Source of the DNA: Xenorhabdus hominickii | GTDB lineage: Bacteria > Pseudomonadota > Gammaproteobacteria > Enterobacterales > Enterobacteriaceae | Direction: 5' to 3' | Assembly (NCBI RefSeq): GCF_002632725.1 | Contig: NZ_NJAI01000008.1 | Coordinates: 59,981-123,980, forward strand | Length of the DNA stretch: 64,000 bases | In this document: piece by piece, positions 1 through 8,141 of the stretch | How positions within the stretch are numbered: the stretch's first letter is position 1 | Layout: each line of letters starts with the position of its first letter | Translations under genes and position numbers: made by a program | Notes under the pieces: model-generated | Seen by the model: only the letters and a program-made list of their open reading frames with translations | The model's database searches: none | What the model was told of the DNA's origin: nothing

Positions 1-1
1 A

Positions 2-130
2 GAGAGAACGAATTTAACTCAGCGTACTCGAGTAAAAAGACTGAATAGAAAAACTATCAGTTATTCAAAATCCGAAGAAATGCACGATAAGGTGATAGGA
101 ACTTTTATTGAGCGTGAGTACTATTTTTGA
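2..130 (+). mobile_element. C-terminal end of IS1-family transposase (InsB), 5' part outside window
   Basis: An open frame enters from the left edge and stops at 128-130. It encodes about 42 residues, with NLTQRTRVKRL, RKTISYSKSEEM and the ending KVIGTFIEREYYF. This matches the InsB C-terminus of IS1 (recalled as NLTLRTRIKRL ... KVIGTFIEKHMFY). IS1 transposases are DDE enzymes, and this fragment lies beyond the catalytic part. No frame break is visible in the portion shown, so the element may be intact upstream. I could not find a confident right terminal inverted repeat after 130. Confidence 0.75.
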
Positions 131-293
131 TATTCAATCTAACTATTTAATACATGACCTTTAAATCTGAAGTTTTAGTGCTGGCTGCCGTCTGTAACGA
201 GCAAGGCACTGTTCTGATCCAGCCAGAGAAAAGCGTGAACTTAGGAACGCGAATGCTGTAATTTTTTAAACTAATAAAATATTAAGATATATC

Positions 294-695
294 ATGAGAG
301 CACAAAAAAGATGTATGGGTTACGTTGCTATCGTTGTGGACGATTACGATAAGGCAATTGATTACTACATTAATAAATTAGGATTCACGTTGGTAGAAGA
401 TACCCCACAACCGGGTAAAAGATGGGTTGTCGTGACACCGAACCCTGAAAGCGATTGTCACTTATTACTTGCAAGGGCATCTGACGAAAGACAGAAAACA
501 TTTATTGGTAATCAGTGTGGCGGTAGAGTATTCCTATTCCTTCACACAGACGACTTTTGGCGTGATTACCATAAAATGAAAGAAAATGGTGTCCATTTTT
601 GTGAAGAGCCACGCCAGGAAGAATATGGCATGGTGGTGGTTTTTAAAGACATTTATGGAAATCGCTGGGACTTGTACCAAAACGTCATCGCGTAA
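294..695 (+). CDS. VOC-family (glyoxalase/bleomycin resistance fold) protein
   Basis: A 133-residue single-domain vicinal oxygen chelate protein. The opening GYVAIVVDDYDKAIDYYINK is the usual first beta-alpha unit, and the end (YGMVVVFKDIYGNRWDLYQ) is the typical last strand with a candidate metal or ligand position near the final Trp-Asp-Leu-Tyr. VOC proteins include glyoxalase I, dioxygenases and antibiotic-binding proteins; nothing here picks out a substrate. Neither the ATG at 294 nor the in-frame ATG at 315 has a good ribosome binding site. The 315 start would place the domain at residue 1 and is equally plausible. It stands alone next to an IS1 end, so it is probably accessory. Confidence 0.75.
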   Translation: MRAQKRCMGYVAIVVDDYDKAIDYYINKLGFTLVEDTPQPGKRWVVVTPNPESDCHLLLARASDERQKTFIGNQCGGRVFLFLHTDDFWRDYHKMKENGVHFCEEPRQEEYGMVVVFKDIYGNRWDLYQNVIA

Positions 696-1432
696 TAAAC
701 AATAGTTAAAATATGGTCTGATAGTTACTGTTTTTTGGTAATTATTAGATCATTGTCAGTAAGCTTTTTTGACCAAATCTGGTAACAAATTCAAATTATG
801 ACTCTTCATGCTACTCTCTGAATGGTACATTTATTGAACGAACACCATCGCTATAACACTTATCTATTGCCGATCAGAAATATTAGTCGTCTGATATAAA
901 GGGTCATACCTGTCAAACCTCCGCTTGTGGCAGTGTAGGCTATACTGCAACTGACAATCTATTGGATATATGATTGCCCAGTTCCTTAACCTAAAGAATA
1001 TCTGGCTAAGAAACTGGCCATCATAAGTTCAAAAAACAAACTAATATTACCCTGGTGTTGGGCGAGTAAAAATTATTATTCAAAATAATGAAAATAATTT
1101 GTCTGCGTAAGGGAACATATCGCCCTGATCTCACATCCAGACAAAATATGAATTTTACCTTATATTTTATGGCCTAAATTAATACACCAGGTAAATGTTA
1201 AAATCAACATACAAAAACTCAAATGATGATTTTAATGGTTAATACATGTGTCATTATTTGATATACTATATATAAAAAACAAACCATTAAACACATAATT
1301 AATTGATATAAATGATTATTTTTTAATGGGAGCAATGTGTCCATACTCTACATAAAAATAAAAACTGAATCATTTATATACCTTATAAATAGTAAGGTTG
1401 TATGCCAGCAAATTGAATAAAAATTCATATAA

Positions 1433-1558
1433 ACCTAATGGGTTTCAAAGTACAACGCGACGGCAAGAGAACAAAATCCCCAGGAGCGTAGGCAACTATG
1501 CGACTGGAGTGAGTGAACGTAGCCAACAAAGCTACAACTTGAAAGACGACGGGTATAA
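1433..1558. repeat. Dispersed intergenic repeat (best-preserved copy)
   Basis: About 125 bp with inverted ends: one side has AATGGGTTTCAAAG, the other CAACTTGAAAGACGACGGGTATA. The interior contains GCAAGAGAACAAAATCCCC and GGAGTGAGTGAACGTAGCC. Degenerate relatives lie at 18121-18190, 31545-31641 and 48952-49017, with fragments near 945-976 and 47400-47425. I recall such elements as abundant in Xenorhabdus, Photorhabdus and relatives. They are non-coding, and transcripts could fold into long stem-loops. The rest of 696-1687 shows no gene I can support, only short imperfect hairpins (for example 978-1017). Confidence 0.7.
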
Positions 1559-1658
1559 TTATTTATTGTGATAATTACATTTATCATAAGTAAATATAGG
1601 GAATAATATAGAAGATAACTAAGCTATAAAAAATGAAGCAGGCTTTAGTAAAGAGGTG

Positions 1659-1681
1659 GCATGAGGGAAATTCCCTCATGC
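1659..1681 (-). terminator. Stem-loop downstream of the VUT transporter
   Basis: GCATGAGGG and CCCTCATGC form a perfect 9-bp stem around a 5-nt AAATT loop, 7 bp beyond the stop of the minus-strand transporter gene. There is no clear U-tract, so it may be Rho-assisted or a 3' stabilising hairpin. Confidence 0.5.
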
Positions 1682-1687
1682 GGTTCA

Positions 1688-2551
1688 TTAGTTTGCTGTT
1701 TTAACAATCCACCGGTTAAATAAATAACGTGAACCGTAAGCTGGAAAGACATTAAAAAATGCAAAGAAAATCTTAATTAATATTTGCACTACCATCATTG
1801 CAACGATTTGATTTACGGGCAGCTTTCCATAAAATGTGACAAAACAGAAAACAAAACTATCAATCACTGATGCAATAAATGTACTGAAAAATATTCTTAA
1901 TGCCAAAAATCGAGAATTGGTCATATCCTTCAATTTGCACAAAATATAAGAATTGACAAGTTCAGAAACTAAAAATGACAGTGAAGAAGCAAAGATAGCC
2001 GACAGAATATGATTCATTAGAGCATTGTACTGATCATTCAAATCCCAACTTGGCATAGCGGGTAAATTTGTTGAAAGACTCAACAAAGATACAATGATCA
2101 AGTTAGAAACCAATGACATGTATATTGCTTTTCTTGCTAACCTGAATCCATAGAATTCACTAAGTAAATCAATGACTAAAAATGAAAAAGGGTAAATGAA
2201 AGTACCAGGAGTAACGATAATATCAAGGTATTCAATATAAACAGGCTTAGCTGCTGCTATGTTGCTGAATGTATAGAAAATTGTCAATAATAATGCGAGA
2301 AATGAATAAACAACCCAAGATTTTTCATTACGCTCTTCAATTTCATAAACTGAGGGGGTATTTGGAAAACTGGAATATAACTTTCTATAAAGCGACTTTA
2401 TCTCATGATTGTCGAGATCATCAGCTATTTCACTCTTCTCAAGCTCCTTTATGTTTATTTTTAATACTTTTCCGGTTGATGAAATTAATACATTAGCTGT
2501 ATTATCCTGGCTATTGAATCCCAGTAATTTATATTTTTTTCCCATATCCAA
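1688..2551 (-). CDS. VUT-family (YhhQ/DUF165) membrane transporter with N-terminal extension
   Basis: A 287-residue protein. Residues ~1-75 are soluble, and ~80-287 hold about six membrane segments. The family signature is clear: SNIAAAKPV after the first helix, then GTFIYPFSFLVIDLLSEFYG followed by FRLAR. E. coli YhhQ of this family imports queuosine precursors (preQ0/preQ1), so import of a 7-deazaguanine or related compound is the likely role. YhhQ is only about 220 residues, so the hydrophilic N-terminus is extra. The start overlaps the upstream XRE regulator gene by 23 bp, implying an operon and co-regulation. The substrate is inferred from the family only. Confidence 0.8.
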   Translation of the reverse strand: MDMGKKYKLLGFNSQDNTANVLISSTGKVLKINIKELEKSEIADDLDNHEIKSLYRKLYSSFPNTPSVYEIEERNEKSWVVYSFLALLLTIFYTFSNIAAAKPVYIEYLDIIVTPGTFIYPFSFLVIDLLSEFYGFRLARKAIYMSLVSNLIIVSLLSLSTNLPAMPSWDLNDQYNALMNHILSAIFASSLSFLVSELVNSYILCKLKDMTNSRFLALRIFFSTFIASVIDSFVFCFVTFYGKLPVNQIVAMMVVQILIKIFFAFFNVFPAYGSRYLFNRWIVKTAN

Positions 2552-3143
2552 ACCGTTCTTCCATTATATCCCCAATCACCATCAAACTATTAGAACATTC
2601 TCTATTAAATTCTTTGATATGATACTGCTGTTGTGTTGGATCGAAACATAACTTTGGATTGTTATTCTGGTAGTTACCTCTCTTAATTATTAGTAAATCT
2701 CCTGCATTATATTTACCCGGAAAATCATTTTCAAGTAAAACACCAACAACATTAGGCCCCGTTCCAAAATAATAAGTGAGTTTCCGCTCAACAATTAGAG
2801 AGCCTATTTTAATATCAAAAAACTCAGGAATAATGCATTCAGATTGCATAAATAATGGGACAGCACAGGGATTCATATTTCCTTCATAAGAGACGACAGC
2901 ATCCAAACGCTCTTTTTCTTCAATATCCGTTGCTTCTATTTCACTATATGATACACCGAAGAAATTGGAGACTTTCTGTATCGTAGAAGAGTGAACGCTT
3001 TGAACTCTGCCATCCAAAATATTGTAGATAGTTGTGCGATTAAGTCCTGTTCTATCACAGATAGATACTCTTGTTTCTCCTCTGGAATCGAGCAAGTATT
3101 GCAAATTTTTTCTCAGGTGTTCCATTTTTTGTTTTTTATACAT
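2529..3143 (-). CDS. XRE-family regulator with LexA/CI-like C-terminal domain
   Basis: A 204-residue protein. Residues ~8-65 are a helix-turn-helix domain (RTGLNRTTIYNILDGR) like phage repressors. Residues ~95-195 are beta-rich, with the arrangement of an S24/LexA-type domain (ENDFPGKYNAGDLLIIKRG), but I see no clear Ser-Lys self-cleavage dyad. It is probably a ligand- or signal-responsive repressor. The stop overlaps the VUT transporter start by 23 bp, so it likely controls that transporter and itself. Start choice is uncertain: ATG at 3143, or the ATG six codons in at 3125; neither has a strong Shine-Dalgarno. It is divergent from the LuxR gene across ~310 bp in which I identify no operator. 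Confidence 0.8.
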   Translation of the reverse strand: MYKKQKMEHLRKNLQYLLDSRGETRVSICDRTGLNRTTIYNILDGRVQSVHSSTIQKVSNFFGVSYSEIEATDIEEKERLDAVVSYEGNMNPCAVPLFMQSECIIPEFFDIKIGSLIVERKLTYYFGTGPNVVGVLLENDFPGKYNAGDLLIIKRGNYQNNNPKLCFDPTQQQYHIKEFNRECSNSLMVIGDIMEERFGYGKKI

Positions 3144-3453
3144 ACTAACGCCTAGAAAAATATATAACTGAATAATTTATATGACATTTTAGATTAAACA
3201 CTTTTTATCAGAACAATAAAGGGTGAAAAACACTCTTGTCATCAAGCAGTAAAAGTGATAACAGTTCTGCCTTGAATGGGATTATTTAATAATACAACAA
3301 AATTATTTTATCTGAAAAATATTAATTTAATAAGTTATATTTTTACGGAAATTTGGCTTTGAGAGATATGAGGTTAGAGAAGACAACGACATAAATACAA
3401 ACGTTATTATTTATAATATAAAATTTAACACATATGAATTACATGAGAAAAAG

Positions 3454-4149
3454 ATGAGTTTATCCTATAAAAATAATGAACTCTATTTAAAGGGGCTAAT
3501 CGCTATGATGGAGCATCTCAGCGATCCTTGGGGAATTAAGGATTTAGAGTCCCGGCATATCTATATGAATAAAGCAGCTTACCTTTACACCAACACACCA
3601 GAAAATTTTGACGTAGAAGGTAAGTTAGACTGTGAATTCCCGACTGATTGGTCTGATGACCAGTTTTCACAAGGCCTCAAAGAACATGACCGTAGAACGG
3701 AGGAATCAAAAGATAGGGTTTCGATAATCGAAACCCATTATTGGTATGGAAAAAACAGTTTAGCGCCTTTCATCAGTGAAAAATTTCCCGTGTATAACGA
3801 TGAAAAAGAATGCATTGGGATCGTCTGGAACGCTAAGCCATTGAGTAGCCTTTCTCCTTTAAAATACATTAACCGCCAAAAACCCAGCGTTCTCACTACA
3901 GAAGCAGCCACAGATCTGTTTACTCAAGGTGAGCTTGATATCATCTTCTTAATGCTGCAAAGGCGATCAAATAAGGAAATAGCCCAAATATACAATGTTA
4001 GCCATAAAACGATAGAAAATAGAGTTTATAACATCTATCAGAAGGCTGATGTCCATTCAATCCAACAATTTGAGGAATTTTGCCGTTATTTACAACTAGA
4101 TAGCTATATTCCAGAACGGCTAATTGAAAAAGGTGTCCTTTTTATCTAA
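3454..4149 (+). CDS. PAS4-type LuxR solo regulator
   Basis: A 231-residue transcription factor. Residues ~10-130 resemble a PAS_4 sensor (DPWGIKDLESRHIYMNKAA, then a C-terminal beta sheet ending in GIVWNAKPL). Residues ~150-215 are a LuxR/GerE helix-turn-helix (FTQGELDIIFLMLQRRSNKE, then VSHKTIENRVYNIYQKA). No luxI gene is nearby. Photorhabdus and Xenorhabdus carry families of PAS4-LuxR solos thought to sense host-derived small molecules; assignment to that group is from architecture. The target is unknown. It is divergent from the XRE-VUT pair and convergent with iolB. Confidence 0.85.
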   Translation: MSLSYKNNELYLKGLIAMMEHLSDPWGIKDLESRHIYMNKAAYLYTNTPENFDVEGKLDCEFPTDWSDDQFSQGLKEHDRRTEESKDRVSIIETHYWYGKNSLAPFISEKFPVYNDEKECIGIVWNAKPLSSLSPLKYINRQKPSVLTTEAATDLFTQGELDIIFLMLQRRSNKEIAQIYNVSHKTIENRVYNIYQKADVHSIQQFEEFCRYLQLDSYIPERLIEKGVLFI

Positions 4150-4270
4150 GAAAATCAAAGTAATAATGTAACAAATTGGAGAATATCCACGATTAATTCA
4201 TTATTGATCGCTGGCATAGCATATGGGCTATTTAAGTTAGCCTGTAGACGCCTCTAAATATGGTTCATCC

Positions 4271-4305
4271 ATGATATTGCTCCCTAAATAAGGGAGCAAT
4301 ATCAT
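4271..4305. terminator. Bidirectional hairpin between luxR solo and iolB
   Basis: A perfect 15-bp inverted repeat (ATGATATTGCTCCCT / AGGGAGCAATATCAT) with a 5-nt AAATA loop, lying between convergent genes. It lacks a U-tract on either side but is the only strong structure in the 196-bp gap. Confidence 0.65.
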
Positions 4306-4345
4306 CTCCAATAGATTTCGAGTTACATCCTTGTTGGATGGTTTG

Positions 4346-5173
4346 TTAGCGGGCATGTTTTGCCACATATTCCTCACTATTAATCCATTGATGATCTTTT
4401 TCCCATGTAAATAACCACCTACGCGTTGGGCCAGCCATCACATTCAAGTAATAACTGTCATATCCCGCTAGAGTTGCTACGGGATGATACCCTTTTGGCA
4501 CCATCACTACATCTTTATTATAAACCGCCATGGTTTCATCCAGAGAACGATCATCGGTATAGACCCGCTGTACACAAAAACCTTGTGATGAATTCAATCG
4601 ATGGTAATAAATCTCTTCCAAATAAGTTTCCTGTGGCTCATTGTCAGTATCATGCTTGTGACTAGGATAAGAGCTGGTGCACCCTTCATCGGTATAGACT
4701 TCAACGACCAGTAAGCTATCCGCAGGTTGATCATCAGGCAGGATATTGTGGACATAACGCCGATTATTGCCATGGCCCCGCTGTTCAGCACCAATATCCA
4801 AAGGGGTAATGAGACGGGTTGAATAATTTCCTTTACTTTTTGCCTGGCATACGGCCAATTCAAGATGAGTTTCTGCAATGATTTCCATCCCTTCATTAGG
4901 AGCAATATAGACACCATAAGGCTTTTTGCGCTCAAATGGATTCATGCGATCCCCAATCTGCTCAAACCGTTGCTGAGGTGTGTTCACTGTTGCTTTCCCT
5001 GCCACCAGCACTAAGCAGGTTTCATTTTCTGACGCAGGCAATCTGATGGATTCTCCTACACTTAGTTCATAAACAGAAAAGTGGACATATCTCCAGTTTG
5101 CCGTTTCCAGTGTAATATGTTGAGTTCGTTTATCTTGGTCAGGTTCGTGGTATCTTGATAGTAATTTCGACAT
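4346..5173 (-). CDS. iolB: 5-deoxy-glucuronate isomerase IolB
   Basis: Isomerises 5-deoxy-D-glucuronate to 2-deoxy-5-keto-D-gluconate, the step after IolD in myo-inositol breakdown. The protein is a bicupin of 275 residues, the usual IolB size. Metal-binding candidates are in SYPSHKHDTDNEPQETYLEE (His-x-His plus Glu), with a later His in PKGYHPVATLAGYDSYYLNV. The frame opens at a GTG at 5182, but that codon lies in the Shine-Dalgarno AGGTGAG; the ATG at 5173 is the better start. Last gene of the minus-strand unit iolG2-iolC-iolE-iolB, 32 bp after iolE. Confidence 0.93.
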   Translation of the reverse strand: MSKLLSRYHEPDQDKRTQHITLETANWRYVHFSVYELSVGESIRLPASENETCLVLVAGKATVNTPQQRFEQIGDRMNPFERKKPYGVYIAPNEGMEIIAETHLELAVCQAKSKGNYSTRLITPLDIGAEQRGHGNNRRYVHNILPDDQPADSLLVVEVYTDEGCTSSYPSHKHDTDNEPQETYLEEIYYHRLNSSQGFCVQRVYTDDRSLDETMAVYNKDVVMVPKGYHPVATLAGYDSYYLNVMAGPTRRWLFTWEKDHQWINSEEYVAKHAR

Positions 5174-5205
5174 ATAACTCACCTAATGAGAAAATTTTTT
5201 AATAG

Positions 5206-6096
5206 CTAAATCAAATTCGCTTCTTTGGCAAATCTTTGCAAATTACGATATCCCATCGTGGCATACGTCAACGGATGGGCAATGGCGGGGTCTTGTTCTG
5301 CTTCAACGACCAACCAGCCATCATAATGATTCACTTTCAATACTTCGAAAATAGCCGAATAATTAACACAACCATCGCCCGGAACGGTAAATACCCCGTT
5401 TAATACAGCATCAAGGAAACTGGTTTTACGGTTTTTGACATCCTTTAGTACATCTGGACGTATATCTTTGCAATGCACATGGTTGATACGCTTGCACCAA
5501 CGGTTTGTCACCACCAATAGGTCATCCCCCGCAAAGGTCAGATGCCCTGTATCTAAAAGAAGGCCGACTTCTGCGCCTGTATGCTCCATCAGGTTATCTA
5601 TGTCTTCTGCGCTTTCAATTACAGTTCCCATATGATGATGATAAGCAATCTGTACGCCCTGCGACTGAGTATAACGAGCGAATTCCGTCAATTTTTCCCC
5701 ATATTCTTGCCAACGATCTACCGGAAATAATGGACGAAAATGTACTGGTTTGCCCTGATTGCCATGAATACAGTGTGTCACTTCGGCGAAAACCATCACG
5801 GAAGCACCCAATTCACGCAACAAGGTCAAATGCGGCTGCACGGCTACAATTTCTTCTTCGATACTACGGATTAGCAATTCACCGGAATACCAGCCAGATA
5901 CCAATTTCAAATCATGAGCCGCTAAAATAGGCCCTAAAATCTGCGCCTGACGGGGAAATTTATTACCCAGTTCAAAACCTGTAAATCCCGCTAATCGTCC
6001 TTCTGTCAGGCAAGTTTCCAACGATGTTTCAGCACCCAAAGAAGGCAAATCATCATTAGTCCATGTCAAGGGATTGATGCCAAGTTGAACAGCCAT
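5206..6096 (-). CDS. iolE: Myo-inosose-2 dehydratase IolE
   Basis: Dehydrates 2-keto-myo-inositol (scyllo-inosose) to the 1,2-dione that IolD opens. It is 296 residues, a TIM-barrel of the sugar phosphate isomerase/epimerase (AP endonuclease 2-like) family. Visible family features are GFTGFELGNKFPRQ near residue 38, the metal-site stretch VGLLLDTGHLTFAGDD, the following HVHCKDI, and the C-terminal GWLVVEAEQDPA. The ATG is preceded by AGGAGA at good spacing. It lies 36 bp after iolC in the operon. Confidence 0.93.
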   Translation of the reverse strand: MAVQLGINPLTWTNDDLPSLGAETSLETCLTEGRLAGFTGFELGNKFPRQAQILGPILAAHDLKLVSGWYSGELLIRSIEEEIVAVQPHLTLLRELGASVMVFAEVTHCIHGNQGKPVHFRPLFPVDRWQEYGEKLTEFARYTQSQGVQIAYHHHMGTVIESAEDIDNLMEHTGAEVGLLLDTGHLTFAGDDLLVVTNRWCKRINHVHCKDIRPDVLKDVKNRKTSFLDAVLNGVFTVPGDGCVNYSAIFEVLKVNHYDGWLVVEAEQDPAIAHPLTYATMGYRNLQRFAKEANLI

Positions 6097-6132
6097 GAAG
6101 GTTCTCCTGTTAGTTGAAGAATAGGTGATACT

Positions 6133-8049
6133 TTATTCGCTTTGTGATCCACGTTGACGCCAATAGCTAATCAAATTGTGGTAGTTAGTTTTGATTTGTA
6201 AGATAAGGCTTTCGTCATCAATTTCTTCCGCTAGCCATTTCAATGAAGGCTGACCAAATAACGTCCTTCCGACAGCAAAACCTTTGACGATTTTTTTACC
6301 CGCTGCCGCATTAAAACTTGCTTTCAAGATTGTCTCTGGCGCATCAAGACCGAGGATCACTACCCCACGGCAATAAGGGTCACGCTGTTCAATCAATGTC
6401 GCGATTTGATCCCAACTGGCTGATTGCATTGGTGGTAATTTCCACCAATCGGGTTTAATCCCAAGGTTATAGAAACGCTGAAGGGCACGTAGGTAAAGTT
6501 CATCAGAATGAGGCATGTCTACTGGCAAGATCACTTCCAGCAACAATTCATGGCCGGAATGGCAGCAAGCTGAATAAACTTCCTGTACGGTTTTTTCCTG
6601 CTCCAGACGCAAAGGATGATGATCTTCAGGATGAAAGAACACCAAACATTTCACAATATGTTCCTGAGGCCAACTAATAAGCTGAGAACCAATATCACCG
6701 TGCTCAAGACAAAGCGGGCGAGAACCCGGCAGCTCAATGGGACGTCCAATCCATAACCCCTGCCCTGTTGCAGAATTCAATACATCTTGACCAAAGCTAC
6801 TGTCACATAATATTCCCGCCTGTCCTTCCAAATGAGCTTCTGTGCTAACTTCCTGACTGGCACGGAACAACAATTTTTTCAGTTGTGGTATCCGCTCAAG
6901 TTTGGCATTAACCTTACGTGCCATTTCAACAAACTGAATGCGGTGATCAAATGCCATAACACACAGTTCATCCCATTGTTTGTGTCGGCTACTAATACGG
7001 TGTAAATGGTTAAGGTGAAGATCTAAATCAGGACGCGCTATTTGTACGGTACGAACAAGATAATTATCCAGTTCAGTTTTATCTGGCATGGCTGGTGAGC
7101 AGCCATGACGAGAAACTACCAGAGCACCACAAGCATTAGCATAGGTACAAGCCTGTTCCCAACTTTCGTTATTAAGATAACCACGCAACAAGCCAGACAT
7201 AAAGGCATCTCCTGCCCCTAAGACATTCAAAACTTCTACCTTGACACCTTGTACAGTGATCCCCTCATCCAAAGTGCCGGGTATACCGTCAGTAAATACA
7301 GAACATCCCAATGCTCCCCGTTTACAAACCAAGGTCGCAGCAGTCAGTTCCCGTACTCTACACAAGGCTTCAACTGTATCTGTAGAGCCACCAGCAATAT
7401 GAAATTCTTCTTCTGTTCCGACAATCAGGTCAAACTGGGAAAGCACTTCCTGCAATTGTGTTGTCACTTGTTCTGAGGCGATATAGCGAGTTTCACCGTC
7501 ACCAAGAGAAGTCAGTCCCCACAATACCGGACGATAATCGATATCAATGACAGTTCTGACTCCGTTACTGCGGGCATATTGCAATGCGGTCAGTACAGCA
7601 TCACGGGTTTTTGGATGAGAAAGGTGAGTTCCGGTGATTGCCAAACAACGAGCAGAGGCAATGTAGTCTTCACTAAAATCATCATGCGTGAGGGCCATAT
7701 CAGCACAATTATCGCGGTAAAAGATCAGCGGGAAGGTTTCGTGATCTTTAATGCCGAGCAAAACTAATGCCGTCAGACGCTCTTTGTCGGTAATTAAATG
7801 GCTGGTATCACACCCAGCCCACTCTAATTCTTCACGCAGAAAACGCCCCATGTGTTCATCACCGACTCTTGCCAGCATTGAAGACTTCAATCCCTGACGC
7901 ACCGTACCGTAGGCCACATTTCCCGAAGATCCACCCAGATATTTTGCAAAACTTCCCATGTCCTCTAGGCGGGCTCCAATTTGCTGACCATACAGATCAA
8001 CCGCGATACGTCCCATGCAGATAACATCAAACTTTCTATGCCGATCCAT
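6133..8049 (-). CDS. iolC: Fused IolC: 5-dehydro-2-deoxygluconokinase plus DUF2090 aldolase-like domain
   Basis: A 638-residue fusion. Residues ~5-325 are a PfkB sugar kinase: YLGGSSGNVAYGTVRQGL near the start and the signature VLNVLGAGDAFMSGLLRGYL with its catalytic Asp. It phosphorylates 2-deoxy-5-keto-gluconate. Residues ~350-635 are DUF2090, an aldolase-like domain (LCVMAFDHRIQFVEMA at its start) often fused to IolC. It presumably performs the IolJ step, splitting the product into DHAP and malonate semialdehyde, since no separate iolJ is present. Good RBS (AAGAGGTG). The preceding iolG2 ends 92 bp upstream. Confidence 0.93.
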   Translation of the reverse strand: MDRHRKFDVICMGRIAVDLYGQQIGARLEDMGSFAKYLGGSSGNVAYGTVRQGLKSSMLARVGDEHMGRFLREELEWAGCDTSHLITDKERLTALVLLGIKDHETFPLIFYRDNCADMALTHDDFSEDYIASARCLAITGTHLSHPKTRDAVLTALQYARSNGVRTVIDIDYRPVLWGLTSLGDGETRYIASEQVTTQLQEVLSQFDLIVGTEEEFHIAGGSTDTVEALCRVRELTAATLVCKRGALGCSVFTDGIPGTLDEGITVQGVKVEVLNVLGAGDAFMSGLLRGYLNNESWEQACTYANACGALVVSRHGCSPAMPDKTELDNYLVRTVQIARPDLDLHLNHLHRISSRHKQWDELCVMAFDHRIQFVEMARKVNAKLERIPQLKKLLFRASQEVSTEAHLEGQAGILCDSSFGQDVLNSATGQGLWIGRPIELPGSRPLCLEHGDIGSQLISWPQEHIVKCLVFFHPEDHHPLRLEQEKTVQEVYSACCHSGHELLLEVILPVDMPHSDELYLRALQRFYNLGIKPDWWKLPPMQSASWDQIATLIEQRDPYCRGVVILGLDAPETILKASFNAAAGKKIVKGFAVGRTLFGQPSLKWLAEEIDDESLILQIKTNYHNLISYWRQRGSQSE

Positions 8050-8141
8050 TAATTCACCTCTTACCGAATGCGGTATTTTGCTGAGCTCTTGATTTTTATG
8101 AACCCCAGATTATTTTGAGTATTGGATATCACTGTCAGCAT

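Noticed and set aside
154..261. 35-codon ORF after the IS1 end.
   Set aside because: No Shine-Dalgarno, no recognisable family; it may be a fragment of an interrupted gene but I cannot support it.
1433..1558. Considered as a CRISPR repeat or spacer unit because related repeats recur.
   Set aside because: Copies are single, far apart, degenerate and long; there is no regular spacing and no cas genes.
1648..1690. GAGGTGGCATGAGGG ... CCCTCATGCGGTTC looked like a group II intron domain V (34 nt, ending GGTTC).
   Set aside because: The catalytic AGC triad and the two-base bulge are missing, no intron-encoded reverse transcriptase is nearby, and the structure is explained as a hairpin after the VUT gene.
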